A DNA stretch of 30,907 nt, from the IMG/VR virus record IMGVR_UViG_3300009428_000039, positions 1-30,907 of that record; one strand, given 5' to 3'. A model generated the notes under the pieces. The model did not search any database and was not told the DNA's origin. It saw nothing but the letters and a program-made list of their open reading frames with translations. The translations under genes were made by a program, and so were the position numbers. This document shows, one piece after another, positions 12,277 to 22,300 of the stretch. Positions within the stretch are counted from its first letter, which is position 1. Every line of letters starts with the position of its first letter. The DNA comes from a virus.

Positions 12277-12923
12277 CTATACCTCACTGGGAAGATAGAT
12301 ATAAACTATCAGAGAGAACTCAGCCTAAATACTGGCTTTGGAAAGATAGTAAATCATTGCCCCTAAAACATCAAAAAGATTTAAGACCTAGCCCATTAAT
12401 TTTTAATAAGCAGGCTTTCTGTTGTGATAACTTAGGACAACGATTTTTAAAGAATGCAACAAAGGCTGGAAAGCCAAACGAGTGGATATTAAACGGACAA
12501 GAACTATATAACGCTAAAATGCATTATACACTGCGCAAAAAAGTTGCTGCGTATTACCATGATTATTTTAGTAAATTCATAGTCGATCAATTGGCACCTA
12601 TTAAAATGCCGCCAGGAGTGTATTTAAGCGTAAGCTGTGATATATTCCTAATTGAGAGAGGCAATATGCCCGATGTTGATAATATGTGGTTACTTGAGAA
12701 GTTTTTCTTGGATGCGTTACATCTAACAAATAGAATACCAGATGACGATAAAGACACTGTGCGAGAAGCAGGTAGAAAACGTTATCACATGGTGAAAGAT
12801 CCAAGCAAGCGAAAGCTTGTGTTTACGATTAAATTTCTAAAAGATGAAAAAGAGAATAATCATGTTGATAGTAAGTATTGTAATAGCTGCGGGAACGTAT
12901 TCCCTACGCCTTTCTACAACTAA
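12258..12923 (+). CDS. RusA-like Holliday junction resolvase
   Basis: This 221-residue protein has a RusA-type active site: P-D139-V-D141-N, then L-D-A-L (D152), then I-P-D-D-D-K-D (162-166). It matches E. coli RusA D70-L-D72-N and the later D-D containing catalytic D91. RusA enzymes cut four-way junctions symmetrically, so it would resolve recombination or replication intermediates before packaging. It is longer than RusA (about 120 residues), with an extra N-terminal region (1-115) rich in Lys and aromatic residues. Its last 27 codons overlap the lysozyme gene in another frame and encode C-N-S-C-G near the end. It starts inside the primase gene. Confidence 0.68.
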   Translation: MSVYKVTIPHWEDRYKLSERTQPKYWLWKDSKSLPLKHQKDLRPSPLIFNKQAFCCDNLGQRFLKNATKAGKPNEWILNGQELYNAKMHYTLRKKVAAYYHDYFSKFIVDQLAPIKMPPGVYLSVSCDIFLIERGNMPDVDNMWLLEKFFLDALHLTNRIPDDDKDTVREAGRKRYHMVKDPSKRKLVFTIKFLKDEKENNHVDSKYCNSCGNVFPTPFYN

Positions 12924-13434
12924 TCAATTGACTACGCCGGTGGTTGATACACTAAAAATTAACAAAATAGAGCCTGTAAAAACTACAGAGACCTCGCTAG
13001 TTACAGTTAACTACATTGATAGTGCTATAACTCATTTAAAGACTTTTGAAGGATTCAGGAGCAAAGTTTACCTAGATGCTGATGGCTCACGTACAATTGG
13101 ATACGGACATCACCTACTGTCAGGGGAAACTTATGCTAACATTTCTGAAAAAGTTGCCACAGAAATCTTAATGAATGATTTCAATACAAGATTAACTGAG
13201 GTAAAACAAAAGTATGACATGCATGGTAGTAAAGCAATTGCGCTAACATTATTTGGATTTAACCTAGGAATGGGAGGTCTAAGTAAGGCAGTGCAGAATG
13301 GATTAATTAAAAATCCAGAAAAATTCTTACTATATTGTCATTACAAAGTCCACAAAAATAATACGTGGATAACACACAAATCAAGTAAGTTATATGAACG
13401 AAGGACGTTTGAGTATAACTTATTTATAAATTAA
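12844..13434 (+). CDS. T4-type lysozyme (GH24 endolysin) with N-terminal signal anchor
   Basis: This 196-residue enzyme should hydrolyse MurNAc-GlcNAc bonds of peptidoglycan. The GH24 catalytic spacing is exact: E69, D78 and T84 correspond to T4 lysozyme E11, D20 and T26, within F-E-G-F-R-S-K-V-Y-L-D and R-T-I-G-Y-G-H-H. A hydrophobic segment (about 5-19) follows M-K-K-R and contains Ala, Gly, Ser and Thr, so it may be a signal peptide or a signal-anchor-release segment, giving export without a holin. A linker spans 21-60. The start lies 80 bases inside the RusA-like gene; the next in-frame ATG (12862) would shorten the basic N-terminus. Confidence 0.88.
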   Translation: MKKRIIMLIVSIVIAAGTYSLRLSTTNQLTTPVVDTLKINKIEPVKTTETSLVTVNYIDSAITHLKTFEGFRSKVYLDADGSRTIGYGHHLLSGETYANISEKVATEILMNDFNTRLTEVKQKYDMHGSKAIALTLFGFNLGMGGLSKAVQNGLIKNPEKFLLYCHYKVHKNNTWITHKSSKLYERRTFEYNLFIN

Positions 13435-13440
13435 ATAAGG

Positions 13441-14280
13441 ATGAATAAATTAGCAATTATTGATGCTGACTCTATATGTTATATCTGCAGTAAAGATACC
13501 ATAAAAGAAAGCATTGATGCTGTGGATTTCTTATTTGCCAACATAATGAGAGAGACAGGTAGTACACATTACTACTTGTTTCTTTCTGAGGGCAAGTACT
13601 TTAGACACAGCATTGATTCCAACTACAAAGGAAATAGAAAACAAACTGACTTAAAATTTGTCAGAACACTAAAATCATATCTTAAAGAAAATTATTACGC
13701 TGAAAGCTTTAAATTACTAGAAGCAGACGATATTGTGGCTTATGTTAGTAAACTAGCAGAGTCCGGTACGCTTGTAGAAAATGAAGATTTTACAGATTTT
13801 ACGATATGTGCTATAGATAAGGATATATCCGGGCAAGTTGCCGGGAATCACTTTAACTATAGTAAAGGTACTTGGAAAATTACCAATTCGCTGCAAGCTC
13901 ACAGATTCTTATTTACACAAGCAATCACAGGTGACGCAGGCGATAATATTAAAGGTGTACCTGGAGTAGGTGGAAAAAAAGCAGAAGAATACCTATTAGG
14001 TGTACTTCCAGAAAAACTAATAAGTAGAGCTATTAGAGCGTATAAAATCTACGAAGACGTAACTTATCCCAAAAAGCAAGCTAACATAATTAAGGCTAAT
14101 AGTAAGCTCCCAGATGGAGATATTAACCGTAAGCCAGAATTACCAAATTTACCTAAGAACTGGGCAATTGATAATTATGTTAAAAACTTTAGACTAGTTT
14201 ACTTACTTCGAGACGCAGAAAGAATTAAATCTGAGTGTGGGTATGTACCTAACATAAAAGCACCAATACAAATTAAATGA
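13441..14280 (+). CDS. FEN-family 5'-3' exonuclease
   Basis: This 279-residue protein is a PIN/FEN-type nuclease. Metal-binding acidic residues appear as I-I-D-A-D (D8, D10), L-E-A-D-D-I-V-A-Y and I-D-K-D. The helix-three-turn-helix DNA-binding motif G-D-A-G-D-N-I-K-G-V-P-G-V-G-G-K-K-A has its two conserved aspartates. A segment Y-F-R-H-S-I-D-S-N-Y-K-G-N-R-K matches the basic arch region. It supplies the 5' nuclease missing from the family A polymerase at 4725 and would remove RNA primers or flaps, like T4 RNase H and T5 D15. It starts 6 bases after the lysozyme and its stop overlaps the next start (ATGA). Confidence 0.9.
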   Translation: MNKLAIIDADSICYICSKDTIKESIDAVDFLFANIMRETGSTHYYLFLSEGKYFRHSIDSNYKGNRKQTDLKFVRTLKSYLKENYYAESFKLLEADDIVAYVSKLAESGTLVENEDFTDFTICAIDKDISGQVAGNHFNYSKGTWKITNSLQAHRFLFTQAITGDAGDNIKGVPGVGGKKAEEYLLGVLPEKLISRAIRAYKIYEDVTYPKKQANIIKANSKLPDGDINRKPELPNLPKNWAIDNYVKNFRLVYLLRDAERIKSECGYVPNIKAPIQIK

Positions 14281-15065
14281 TTAAAACACAAACACACAGT
14301 GTGTTAGCAAATGGTAAACCACTAGTACTGCGTTTCATTACAAATAGGACTATAGAAATAGATGCAGTTGCAGCTAGATTTGAAGAACTAGATGAAAACG
14401 GTAGGCTAGTGGCTTTACACTTTGATAACAATTACACAATTAAGCCAGGAGATAACGTAGTTATAGGTAAGTCTACTTTTCGTATTCAAAAATTAAAGAA
14501 AACTAAATTAGGTGCTCCACTAGGTTATCACTTATTAGTGCATACAAGTATAACTACAACTGCTAATTTTATTGTGCCGTTTTTGGGAATTTCTCAATGG
14601 AACATAAGATTTCGTAGAAACTTTGTAAACGCTTTTATAGGTACAGAAGAAAACGGAGATTACGGTAAGTTTATTTATTTACTATATCGACCTGGCGAAG
14701 ATGAGCAAATGCAATTTGAAACATGGAATACAAACTTAAAGAAAAATAAGCAATACGTAGATCAGAGTAACCCTGATAAAGAACAAATACTTATTAAATT
14801 TAAAATTCCAAAAGATGCAAAAACAGCCGTAAAACTTATTATGCAGGGTAAATACTCGCAGATAGTGGAAAAAGATAAAAAAACTATACTAGATTGGCAC
14901 GATGTAAAGAAAACCAACATTATAGGTCAAATTTTATACCGAGCTGTAGAATTAAAAGAAAAAAGAGAGGCAGAATTAGATTGTATATTGCCTGAAGATG
15001 TAGAATTAAAATCAATGTTCAATAAAGAACAAGAATTATTTACTAAAAAATTAATAACATGTTAG
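14277..15065 (+). CDS. Hypothetical protein
   Basis: This 262-residue protein begins within the FEN stop codon. Residues 1-105 are beta-rich with a conserved-looking K-P-G-D-N-V-V-I-G-K turn (possibly a small barrel). The middle contains F-I-Y-L-L-Y-R-P-G-E-D-E-Q. The C-terminal 90 residues are charged and helical (A-V-E-L-K-E-K-R-E-A-E-L). No catalytic motif is recognised. Coupling to the nuclease and, by a 7-base overlap, to the next gene suggests a role in DNA metabolism. Confidence 0.75.
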   Translation: MIKTQTHSVLANGKPLVLRFITNRTIEIDAVAARFEELDENGRLVALHFDNNYTIKPGDNVVIGKSTFRIQKLKKTKLGAPLGYHLLVHTSITTTANFIVPFLGISQWNIRFRRNFVNAFIGTEENGDYGKFIYLLYRPGEDEQMQFETWNTNLKKNKQYVDQSNPDKEQILIKFKIPKDAKTAVKLIMQGKYSQIVEKDKKTILDWHDVKKTNIIGQILYRAVELKEKREAELDCILPEDVELKSMFNKEQELFTKKLITC

Positions 15066-15388
15066 TTAACCAACCTAAAAAAGGTAGAAAAATAGAAGAA
15101 GTAGAGCTTTTTGGAAAAACTGTAAAAGAGCCGTTACTTAAAGTAACAAAGATGAGAGCTGGATTTTATCAGTATGCTACTAAACAAAATGGAATAATGC
15201 AAGTAAGTTCTATAGACATAGTAAATACGTTTATGGAAGAAAGCGGGTATCATTACTACGTAGTTGATCAAAAAGTAGGAACAGATGAAAATAATGACAA
15301 GATACAAGAAGATGACGACAGAATTTTACTAGTAAATGTAGAAGGTTTAGAAGAATTAATTAAAAAAGCTGAGAAAGAATGCGTGTAA
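15059..15388 (+). CDS. Hypothetical small protein
   Basis: A 109-residue charged protein that overlaps both neighbours (7 bases before, 10 bases after), so it is coupled to the reductase gene. An N-terminal [14 protein letters not shown] segment and two strand-like stretches (M-Q-V-S-S-I-D-I-V and H-Y-Y-V-V-D-Q-K-V) are followed by an acidic helical end. No family is recognised. Confidence 0.65.
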   Translation: MLVNQPKKGRKIEEVELFGKTVKEPLLKVTKMRAGFYQYATKQNGIMQVSSIDIVNTFMEESGYHYYVVDQKVGTDENNDKIQEDDDRILLVNVEGLEELIKKAEKECV

Positions 15389-17712
15389 TAAAAAGAAACG
15401 GAGCAGATGAAGAAGTAATATTTGATAAAATTACTAAACGCATCGCCAATAAAGCAATAGGGTTAACTGACATAATTAAGCCAGAAGAATTGGCTATAAA
15501 AGTGATCAGTGGATTATACGATGGTGTAACTACAGTAGAATTAGATACATTAGCAGCAGAGACAGCCGCAGCAAAAGTAGTAGAGCATCCAGATTTCGGA
15601 ATACTAGCAGGTAGAATTGCAATGTCTAGTTTACATAAGTCTACTCCTGGTACATTCACAGAAGCAACAGCGAAGTTGTACGGAATGATTAATAGCAAGA
15701 CAGGTAAATCTGCTCCAATGCTGTCCGATGAGTCATTTGAATTTACAGTGGCTAATATCGAAGCACTAGAAGCAGTAATTGATTACTCCAGAGATTTTAA
15801 TTATGATTTCTTTGGTGTACGTACTTTGACTAAATCGTACTTGTTAAAGGACAGTGAGGGTAACATAATTGAACGTCCACAGCACATGATGATGCGTGTA
15901 GCTATTGGCATTCACTGCGGTAATATAGAAAAAGTAGTACAGACGTATAACTTGATGTCCGAAGGATTCTTTACACACGCTACGCCTACGCTATTTAATG
16001 CAGGGACTCCTCGTCCACAAATGTCCTCTTGTTTCTTATTACAAATGCAACAAGACAGTATTACAGGTATCTACGACACTCTAACACAATGTGCTAAGAT
16101 TTCGCAGCATGCTGGAGGTATTGGTTTAGCTATGAGTAACATTAGGGCTACTGGAAGCTACATAAAGGGTACCAACGGTACCTCTAATGGAATAGTGCCG
16201 ATGTTGCGTGTATTTAATGATACAGCAAGGTATGTAGACCAAGGTGGAGGTAAGAGAAAAGGGTCATTCGCAATGTATTTGGAGCCTTGGCATGCGGACA
16301 TCTTTGATTTTTTGGATTTGAAAAAGAATCATGGGAAAGAGGAACAGCGAGCACGGGACTTGTTTTACGGGTTGTGGGTTTGTGACCTGTTTATGGAAAG
16401 GGTAAAGGCCGGAGGCCTTTGGACTTTGATGTGTCCAAGTGAATGTCCTGGCTTACAAGATGCTTATGGAGATAACTTTAAAGAGTTGTACGAAAAGTAT
16501 GAAGCGGATGGAAAAGGAAAGAAGACAATTAAAGCACAAGAGTTGTGGTTTAAAATCTTAGAATCTCAAATTGAGACAGGTACTCCTTACATGTTGTACA
16601 AAGATGCAGCTAACAAAAAGTCAAATCAAAAGAATTTGGGTACAATAAAATCTTCTAACTTGTGTTGTGAGATAATTGAGTACACAGATCCTGGAGAAGT
16701 TGCAGTATGTAATCTAGCATCTTTAGCTTTGCCTAAATTTGTAACAGATGGTAATTTTGATCACAAAGCTTTATTTGATGTAGCGTTTGTAGCTACAACT
16801 AACTTGAATAAAGTAATTGATAGAAATTATTACCCAGTACCAGAAGCCGCAATATCTAACAGAAAGCACAGGCCAATTGGTGTAGGTGTACAAGGGTTAG
16901 CAGATGTATTTATGCTATTAGATATTCCATTTGATTCAGTAGAAGCTAGAAAACTCAACGCTGAAATCTTTGAGACTATTTATTTTGCAGCAATGAGTGC
17001 GTCATGTGAATTAGCATCTGTAGAAGGGCCGTATGATTCTTACGCAGGTTCACCTATATCTAAAGGTATATTCCAGTATGATGAGTGGGGAGTAACTCCT
17101 TCTACACGCTGGGATTGGGGAGCTTTGAAAGAAGACGTAGCAACTTACGGAGTACGTAATTCGTTACTAGTAGCCCCTATGCCTACAGCATCTACAGCTC
17201 AGATTTTAGGTAACAATGAATGTTTTGAGCCGTACACTACGAATATATTTACACGTAGAGTACTTGCAGGTGATTTTGTAGTTATCAATAAACACTTAGT
17301 ACTAGCTTTACTTAAAGAAGGTCTATGGGATGATAACATGCGTCAAAAACTAATGGCAGCAAATGGATCTGTTCAGAATATTCCTGAAATTCCTACACAT
17401 TTAAAAGAAGTATTTAAAACAGTATGGGAAATTTCTCAAAAAGCGTTAATTGATATGTCTGCAGATCGTGGTGCATTTATTTGCCAATCACAGTCTTTAA
17501 ACATATTCATGAAAGATGCTAACTTTGGGAAGCTTACCTCAATGCACTTCTATGGCTGGGAAAAAGGTCTAAAAACAGGTATGTACTACCTTCGCTCGCA
17601 AGCGGCAACAGACGCAATAAAATTCACACTTGATAAAACATCATCTGAAAACTTTGAAGCAATTGCTTGTTCCATAGATAACCCAGATGACTGTGAAGCG
17701 TGTGGAAGTTAA
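15379..17712 (+). CDS. nrdA: Ribonucleotide reductase, class I large (alpha) subunit
   Basis: This 777-residue enzyme converts ribonucleoside diphosphates to deoxy forms for phage DNA synthesis. An N-terminal ATP-cone (about 1-90, starting M-R-V-I-K-R-N-G-A) indicates allosteric activity control. Active-site residues are in place: C218 in S-S-C-F-L, N427-L-C429-x-E431 (thiyl-radical cysteine and partners) and C444 in V-A-V-C-N-L. The radical-transfer region [13 protein letters not shown] follows. The C-terminal pair C772-E-A-C775 is the relay reduced by thioredoxin or glutaredoxin. No small subunit is in this window, so NrdB must be encoded elsewhere in the phage or borrowed from the host. 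It follows its neighbour with a 10-base overlap. Confidence 0.96.
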   Translation: MRVIKRNGADEEVIFDKITKRIANKAIGLTDIIKPEELAIKVISGLYDGVTTVELDTLAAETAAAKVVEHPDFGILAGRIAMSSLHKSTPGTFTEATAKLYGMINSKTGKSAPMLSDESFEFTVANIEALEAVIDYSRDFNYDFFGVRTLTKSYLLKDSEGNIIERPQHMMMRVAIGIHCGNIEKVVQTYNLMSEGFFTHATPTLFNAGTPRPQMSSCFLLQMQQDSITGIYDTLTQCAKISQHAGGIGLAMSNIRATGSYIKGTNGTSNGIVPMLRVFNDTARYVDQGGGKRKGSFAMYLEPWHADIFDFLDLKKNHGKEEQRARDLFYGLWVCDLFMERVKAGGLWTLMCPSECPGLQDAYGDNFKELYEKYEADGKGKKTIKAQELWFKILESQIETGTPYMLYKDAANKKSNQKNLGTIKSSNLCCEIIEYTDPGEVAVCNLASLALPKFVTDGNFDHKALFDVAFVATTNLNKVIDRNYYPVPEAAISNRKHRPIGVGVQGLADVFMLLDIPFDSVEARKLNAEIFETIYFAAMSASCELASVEGPYDSYAGSPISKGIFQYDEWGVTPSTRWDWGALKEDVATYGVRNSLLVAPMPTASTAQILGNNECFEPYTTNIFTRRVLAGDFVVINKHLVLALLKEGLWDDNMRQKLMAANGSVQNIPEIPTHLKEVFKTVWEISQKALIDMSADRGAFICQSQSLNIFMKDANFGKLTSMHFYGWEKGLKTGMYYLRSQAATDAIKFTLDKTSSENFEAIACSIDNPDDCEACGS

Positions 17713-17717
17713 TAACT

Positions 17718-17748
17718 GCTATGGGGTCTCTTCGGAGATCCCTTTAGC
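17718..17748 (+). terminator. UUCG-capped hairpin after the reductase gene
   Basis: GGGGTCTC (17723-17730) pairs with GAGATCCC (17735-17742) around a TTCG tetraloop with one G-U. GCTA (17718-17721) and TAGC (17745-17748) extend it past a small internal loop. The T tract is weak (TTT), so it may be an RNA-stabilising or processing hairpin and not a full terminator. Confidence 0.5.
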
Positions 17749-17761
17749 TTAAATATAAAGA

Positions 17762-18325
17762 ATGAATGAAGACTATATACTAATAGTAGACTTAGAAACT
17801 ACGGATTTATCTCCAAAAAAGGGTTACATAGTTGAGATAGGGATTACAGCTTTAAATATAATGACAGGTGCACGTGTGATCTTATTAGACAGAGTGTGTC
17901 ATCAACCAGGTATTACTAAAGCAGATTGTGATCGGTCGTGGATTGTTAATAATTCTACACTTACAACAGAAGATATAAGACTATCTACTAGATTTGAAAA
18001 ACTAAACGTACAAGGCATAATTGACAAGTACCCTAGAGGAATAACGGCTTTTAATAGTAAGTTTGATTTTGACTTCTTAAGTGCAGCCGGAATAAACTTA
18101 GGACTTAAGTTACCTTGTATTATGAAATCACTTACAGGAGAAGTAGGTGCACTTAATAAAAATGGAAGAGTAAAATGGCCTAAAGTAGACGAAGCTTGGC
18201 AACACTTTTTTAAGGATTCTGATTACCGAGAAACACATAGAGCCAGTGATGATGCATACCATGAAGCAGCATTGGCATATGAGGCAATTAAATTAGGATT
18301 ACTAATTATACCTATTTTAAAATAA
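17762..18325 (+). CDS. DEDDh-family 3'-5' exonuclease (DnaQ-like)
   Basis: A 187-residue exonuclease with all three motifs: Exo I I-V-D-L-E-T-T (D10, E12), Exo II N-S-K-F-D-F-D, and Exo III H-R-A-S-D-D-A (H and D spaced as in the DEDDh group). Two-metal hydrolysis of 3' ends is expected on DNA or RNA. The length matches a lone DnaQ/RNase T-type domain. The polymerase at 4725 already has its own proofreading domain, so this may act in recombination, RNA turnover, or nucleotide recycling from host nucleic acid. The start follows AATATAAAGA. Confidence 0.85.
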   Translation: MNEDYILIVDLETTDLSPKKGYIVEIGITALNIMTGARVILLDRVCHQPGITKADCDRSWIVNNSTLTTEDIRLSTRFEKLNVQGIIDKYPRGITAFNSKFDFDFLSAAGINLGLKLPCIMKSLTGEVGALNKNGRVKWPKVDEAWQHFFKDSDYRETHRASDDAYHEAALAYEAIKLGLLIIPILK

Positions 18326-18331
18326 ATAGAA

Positions 18332-18394
18332 AATGTGCTTACAAATAGGTGTAAAGTATAATCTTTACTAAGGGTTCGACTCCCTTGCACATTG
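18332..18394 (+). tRNA. Degenerate 63-nt tRNA-like element
   Basis: Acceptor AATGTGC (18332-18338) pairs 7 of 7 with GCACATT (18387-18393), with G as discriminator. The T arm is AAGGG/CCCTT (18370-18374/18382-18386) with loop TTCGACT. Between them lie a weak D-like hairpin (ACA-AATAGG-TGT) and a shortened arm (GTAAAG with CTTTAC around TATAAT). No 7-nt anticodon loop can be drawn, and 63 nt is too short for a standard tRNA. CCA is not encoded. Confidence 0.5.
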
Positions 18395-18429
18395 CAAAAA
18401 AATAACTAAAATTAAAAAAATAAAAAAAT

Positions 18430-19029
18430 ATGAAACAAATATTTAAAGGTAAAGAACTTACCACACGTAAAGTAATAAATAACATAAATCGTTATTTTGA
18501 ATTAAGTAATGGGGACGGCTTAAATTGGTATACCCAAGCAAATGAACTAGCAGTGGAAATAGCTAATAAAACAGGTTACAATGTTATGAATGTAGCCGGA
18601 GTAATAGCAGCACTTTCACCGCAGACTTCCTGGGAACTTAATAAAATATACCTAGTGAGATTTATGCGTGATGGCATTCAAGCTAAAGCAAATACAGGTG
18701 CTAACAAATACAAGGCACTAAAGTGTTTACAAGCTACTAATGTAGAAGAGATTAAAATAATTTTAAACGGTAACAAAACTACAAATTTCTTCTTAAATAT
18801 CCTATTTCCAGACGTAGATGGTATAGCGACAATTGATAGACATGCGGTAGCTATTTGTATACAAAAACCTGAAAAAGCATCTGCTATTTCAGAAGGGGTA
18901 GTCTTAACAGATAAGCAGTACTTATTTTTTGAGTCATGTTACGTGGCTTGTGCAAAAGAATTAGGAATTAAGGCACTAGAATTACAAGCGATAACGTGGG
19001 TATCGTATAGAAAAGTTAGAGGATTATAA
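18430..19029 (+). CDS. Conserved phage-type protein of unknown function
   Basis: A 199-residue helical protein. It carries a pattern I recall from phage proteins of unknown function: G-V-I-A-A-L-S-P-Q-T-S-W near residue 58, K-Y-K-A-L-K-C-L near 97, and G-I-A-T-I-D-R-H-A-V near 134. The last of these loosely resembles the V-D-T-H stretch of HhH-GPD DNA glycosylases, so a DNA-repair fold is possible but unproven. There are no membrane or signal segments. It follows the tRNA-like element behind an A-rich leader and is 10 bases from the next small gene. Confidence 0.7.
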   Translation: MKQIFKGKELTTRKVINNINRYFELSNGDGLNWYTQANELAVEIANKTGYNVMNVAGVIAALSPQTSWELNKIYLVRFMRDGIQAKANTGANKYKALKCLQATNVEEIKIILNGNKTTNFFLNILFPDVDGIATIDRHAVAICIQKPEKASAISEGVVLTDKQYLFFESCYVACAKELGIKALELQAITWVSYRKVRGL

Positions 19030-19039
19030 ATTTAATAAG

Positions 19040-19234
19040 ATGAAATTAAAATACATAACAAAAGGACGTGCATTAATGATAGAGTCACAGTCTACAATTC
19101 ATTACTACATAAGAGGAGAGGGTTCAAATGGTCGGGTACATGTAAAGTGCTTCACAAGAGACCACAAGAGGTACTCCTGGTTAGACCGGTTTATGGATAA
19201 GGAGACGAAAGTACAGCCTATAAAGTTACAGTAA
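19040..19234 (+). CDS. Hypothetical small basic protein
   Basis: A 64-residue Lys/Arg-rich protein with strand-like stretches (T-I-H-Y-Y-I-R-G and R-V-H-V-K-C-F) that could form a small beta-barrel or nucleic-acid-binding domain. It is the last rightward gene before the strand switch. Its start follows the previous gene closely with the usual A-rich leader. No family is recognised. Confidence 0.55.
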   Translation: MKLKYITKGRALMIESQSTIHYYIRGEGSNGRVHVKCFTRDHKRYSWLDRFMDKETKVQPIKLQ

Positions 19235-19249
19235 TAACAAATAAAATGG

Positions 19250-19287
19250 AAAAAGGGGATAATAGTACTAGCTATTACCCCCTTTTT
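19250..19287. terminator. Bidirectional terminator between convergent gene blocks
   Basis: AAAAAGGGG (19250-19258) and ATAATAG (19259-19265) pair with CTATTA and CCCCCTTTTT (19272-19287) around a short loop. The stem has A on one flank and T on the other, so it can stop transcription from either side. It separates the rightward replication genes from the leftward virion genes. Confidence 0.85.
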
Positions 19288-19307
19288 GACTTTTATCCTA
19301 CTTACCC

Positions 19308-19331
19308 GTAACCTACGCATTGCGTTGTTAC
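19308..19331. other. Second intergenic hairpin at the strand switch
   Basis: GTAAC (19308-19312) pairs with GTTAC (19327-19331), and ACGC (19315-19318) with GCGT (19322-19325) around an ATT loop. It lies 45 bases beyond the end of the leftward 1035-residue gene. It lacks a T tract and may protect the 3' end of the leftward transcript. Confidence 0.4.
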
Positions 19332-19376
19332 CCAATACATAGCCGATGTACCTCCCAGACTTCCCTCTAGGCGTAC

Positions 19377-22300
19377 CTACCGTTTTAAGAAATTATATTT
19401 ATCTTGAATAGACGTATTAAATTGTTTATAGACTGGCACAAGTTTACCTACTTTAGTAATAAGTCTATTTTCTCCAGCATTAGAGCCAGTTTCATATACC
19501 TCTAAAGGCGAGTATAACTGTACAGCTACATTCCAACCTGCTTCAACAGTACTAATAGCAATAGCGGGAGACCTAAATGTCCGTAATGCTTCATGTGGAT
19601 TTGCAAATGAGAATAGCTCCGAGTAAATTCTACGGGAAATGTATGCAGCGTATATGTTACTCATATCATCTGGGTCATCTGGGTCATCTTCAAAACCTTG
19701 AGAAAGAAGTAAAGCAGCAATCATTACACCTGCTTCTAGTACCGTCTTCTTAATATTACCTCTTTGTTTATCAGTCATCTTATTCCAGTTCTCTTTACTT
19801 CCTGCAATTAAGCCTAAAGTTTTCAATTCCATTTGTACAGACCTCATAAATCTTAGTGTAGTAATGTATTGTCCTTCTTCAAACTCGTTTACTTCTGAAT
19901 TAAAGTTAAGTCTATGTAAGTTATCCATTGTAAACTCTTCTCCTAATTTAAGAAACTGTTCGTTTTTATTAAACAATCCAACAGTACCTGCACCTTTGTA
20001 TCTTTTCTGGACACCTGCAACCAGCCAGCCCCTCATTTGAGTAAGTAAACCACCAGTAGCTGTTCTTTGTAATTCAGATTTATTTTCAGAATCGTAGTTA
20101 CCGTATAAATCACGTGTTACTCTACGAACTCTCTGTGATAACTTAAATACATCTGAGGTACCTACCCCGTCTGTTTTTTCAGTCTTAGCTACAGCTGCAT
20201 TAAACATTAATTTACCTTCTACAACTTCCATAGCATCAGGTACACCTATTGCTTTACTACGATCCATAGTAGGTTTAAAGTCTGCATCTAGGAAATTACC
20301 ATTTGCGTCAATTACTTTTACATTATTTAAGGTAGCCAGTGTAGCTACAGAGTTCATTATGTGCTCCCCTGATGAGTTAAATGCATATAAAGCACTTCCT
20401 GTCATGTGACGCTTCGCTTTATTATTTTGAATAAAAGATTTATGCCCCATTGCATCACTTTCACTAAATGCGTTAAAATGTCGCATTAACAAATTAGTTT
20501 TACTTTTAGGAGAAATAGCACCCATATCGCCAATAATACCTTTAAGGTCTTTATCGTACTGTTTAGCTGCCCTTAGTCTGTCACTTTTCCCAAAGAAACC
20601 ACTATCTGTTCCCGCAGACTCAATCCAAGACATAGTTGACCCGTGCAAATAATTGACAGCTCCTGATAAAGCGTTACCACTCATTGTAACAAATGACGTA
20701 GCCTTACCAAGTGATTGTAATCTCTTAGCTAATTTAGGGTCACCTTTAGTACCTATACCATATACACGGTGTTCAATAATTGAAGTAATGGCTCTCTCTA
20801 GATTAGATGCACCTTTCATAGTATGCACCTCACTCGTATCTTTGTTTACCTTCATTTTTCTACCAAACGAAGTAGTCTGTATAATTGAAGCTTCGTGGAT
20901 AACATCTTTAATAGCCTCTAAGAAAATAGCATTTTCAGCTTTAGCTTTAAATTTTAATGAGTTATGATAATCAAGAGTCATACTAGTTACAACATCGTAA
21001 GACATATTTTTTTCTTCCATTGTAGTGTTACGGTAAAACAAAGGAATTGTCATTCTTTCTTGTCCTGCTTCGTTTACACTAATCTCTTGAATAGCTGCTT
21101 CTCTTTTTTGTTCGTTTAATTGCTCATCAGTTAGGATACCTAATTCTATATCACTTTGACGCAACTTAACGCTATCTTTTATACCTTCTCTTACAGCAAC
21201 AAATGCGCCTCTATCACTCATTCTTTCTAAACCACCTTGTTCAATAAAAGGTAACTGGTACCCTAATCTTGCCCCAGCATATACCATTTTGTCCTTCTCT
21301 TTGATCATAGAAGTAAGGTGCTGATATAGATTCCATACGGCTGGTTGGTCCTTGTAAGTATCTCTAAATGTAACAAAGCCATCATCTATTGGGCTGATAA
21401 TTCTAGAAGTACCTGGGACTAGTAATGCTTCATACTGCTCTTTTGGGTTTGATCGCTTACCTACAGCATTAATAAATGCAGAATTTAATTCATCTGATTT
21501 ATCAACAACAGTAGACATAGTTTGCCATACTTCAAAATCAGTCTTATCTAAAGCTTCTACTGCAACGTTAATAAGGTCATGATTAAGATCTTTAGGATTA
21601 ACAATCCATGAAGCTAATGTACTAATGTCAGTAGTAGAAAGTAACATAGCCTGAATATAAGCCTCTGTTTGTCGCTTAATTTCAGAGTTACGCTGCGCCA
21701 TATAATTAGCAATGAATTCTCTACGACCCGCTTTAACTTCTTTTTTTGCTAAAAAAGGCTTACGCTCTTTATTAAACGCCAACTCTGCTTTTACTTCGTA
21801 TAGTGCGTATACTTTATTAAAGTTACCCTTCAACTGCTCTGCAATTAATTTACGACTCATTTTTAAATAAGATTGTCGTATGTTTTGATGCCTAGCAACA
21901 AGTGTACTTGCAGTGTCTATAATGTCTTTATGTTCTTGTGTTTCTACTAAATCCGAAGTCAATTCTTTTAATATAGAAAAAGATGCAACGTATTCTTCTA
22001 GTCTTTTAATAGCAGCGAGCGTTGGTATTTTTTCCCCTGACTCAAACTGCTCTAACCATGTGTCTGCAGTATCAGTCATACGTTGTGCTACACTGACAAA
22101 ATCTACAAGCGTTTGGTCCGCTTCATTTATATCAATGTTATTTAATACTTCTGCAAGTTCGTCTCTTCCGTCTTGTAAACGTGGATGTGGATGATCTTCT
22201 AAAATCTTGTCTAAATTTTGTAGCTTGGCGTCTAATAATGCTCTAGTTTGGCTAATCAGGCTTTGCTTTTGTATTAAAACAGGGTCTATTTCTAGAACTT

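Noticed and set aside
20653-22194. Rightward ORFs of 104 and 93 codons opposite the 1035-residue gene
   Set aside because: They lie wholly antisense to a long continuous frame and have low-complexity Ser/Leu composition typical of shadows.
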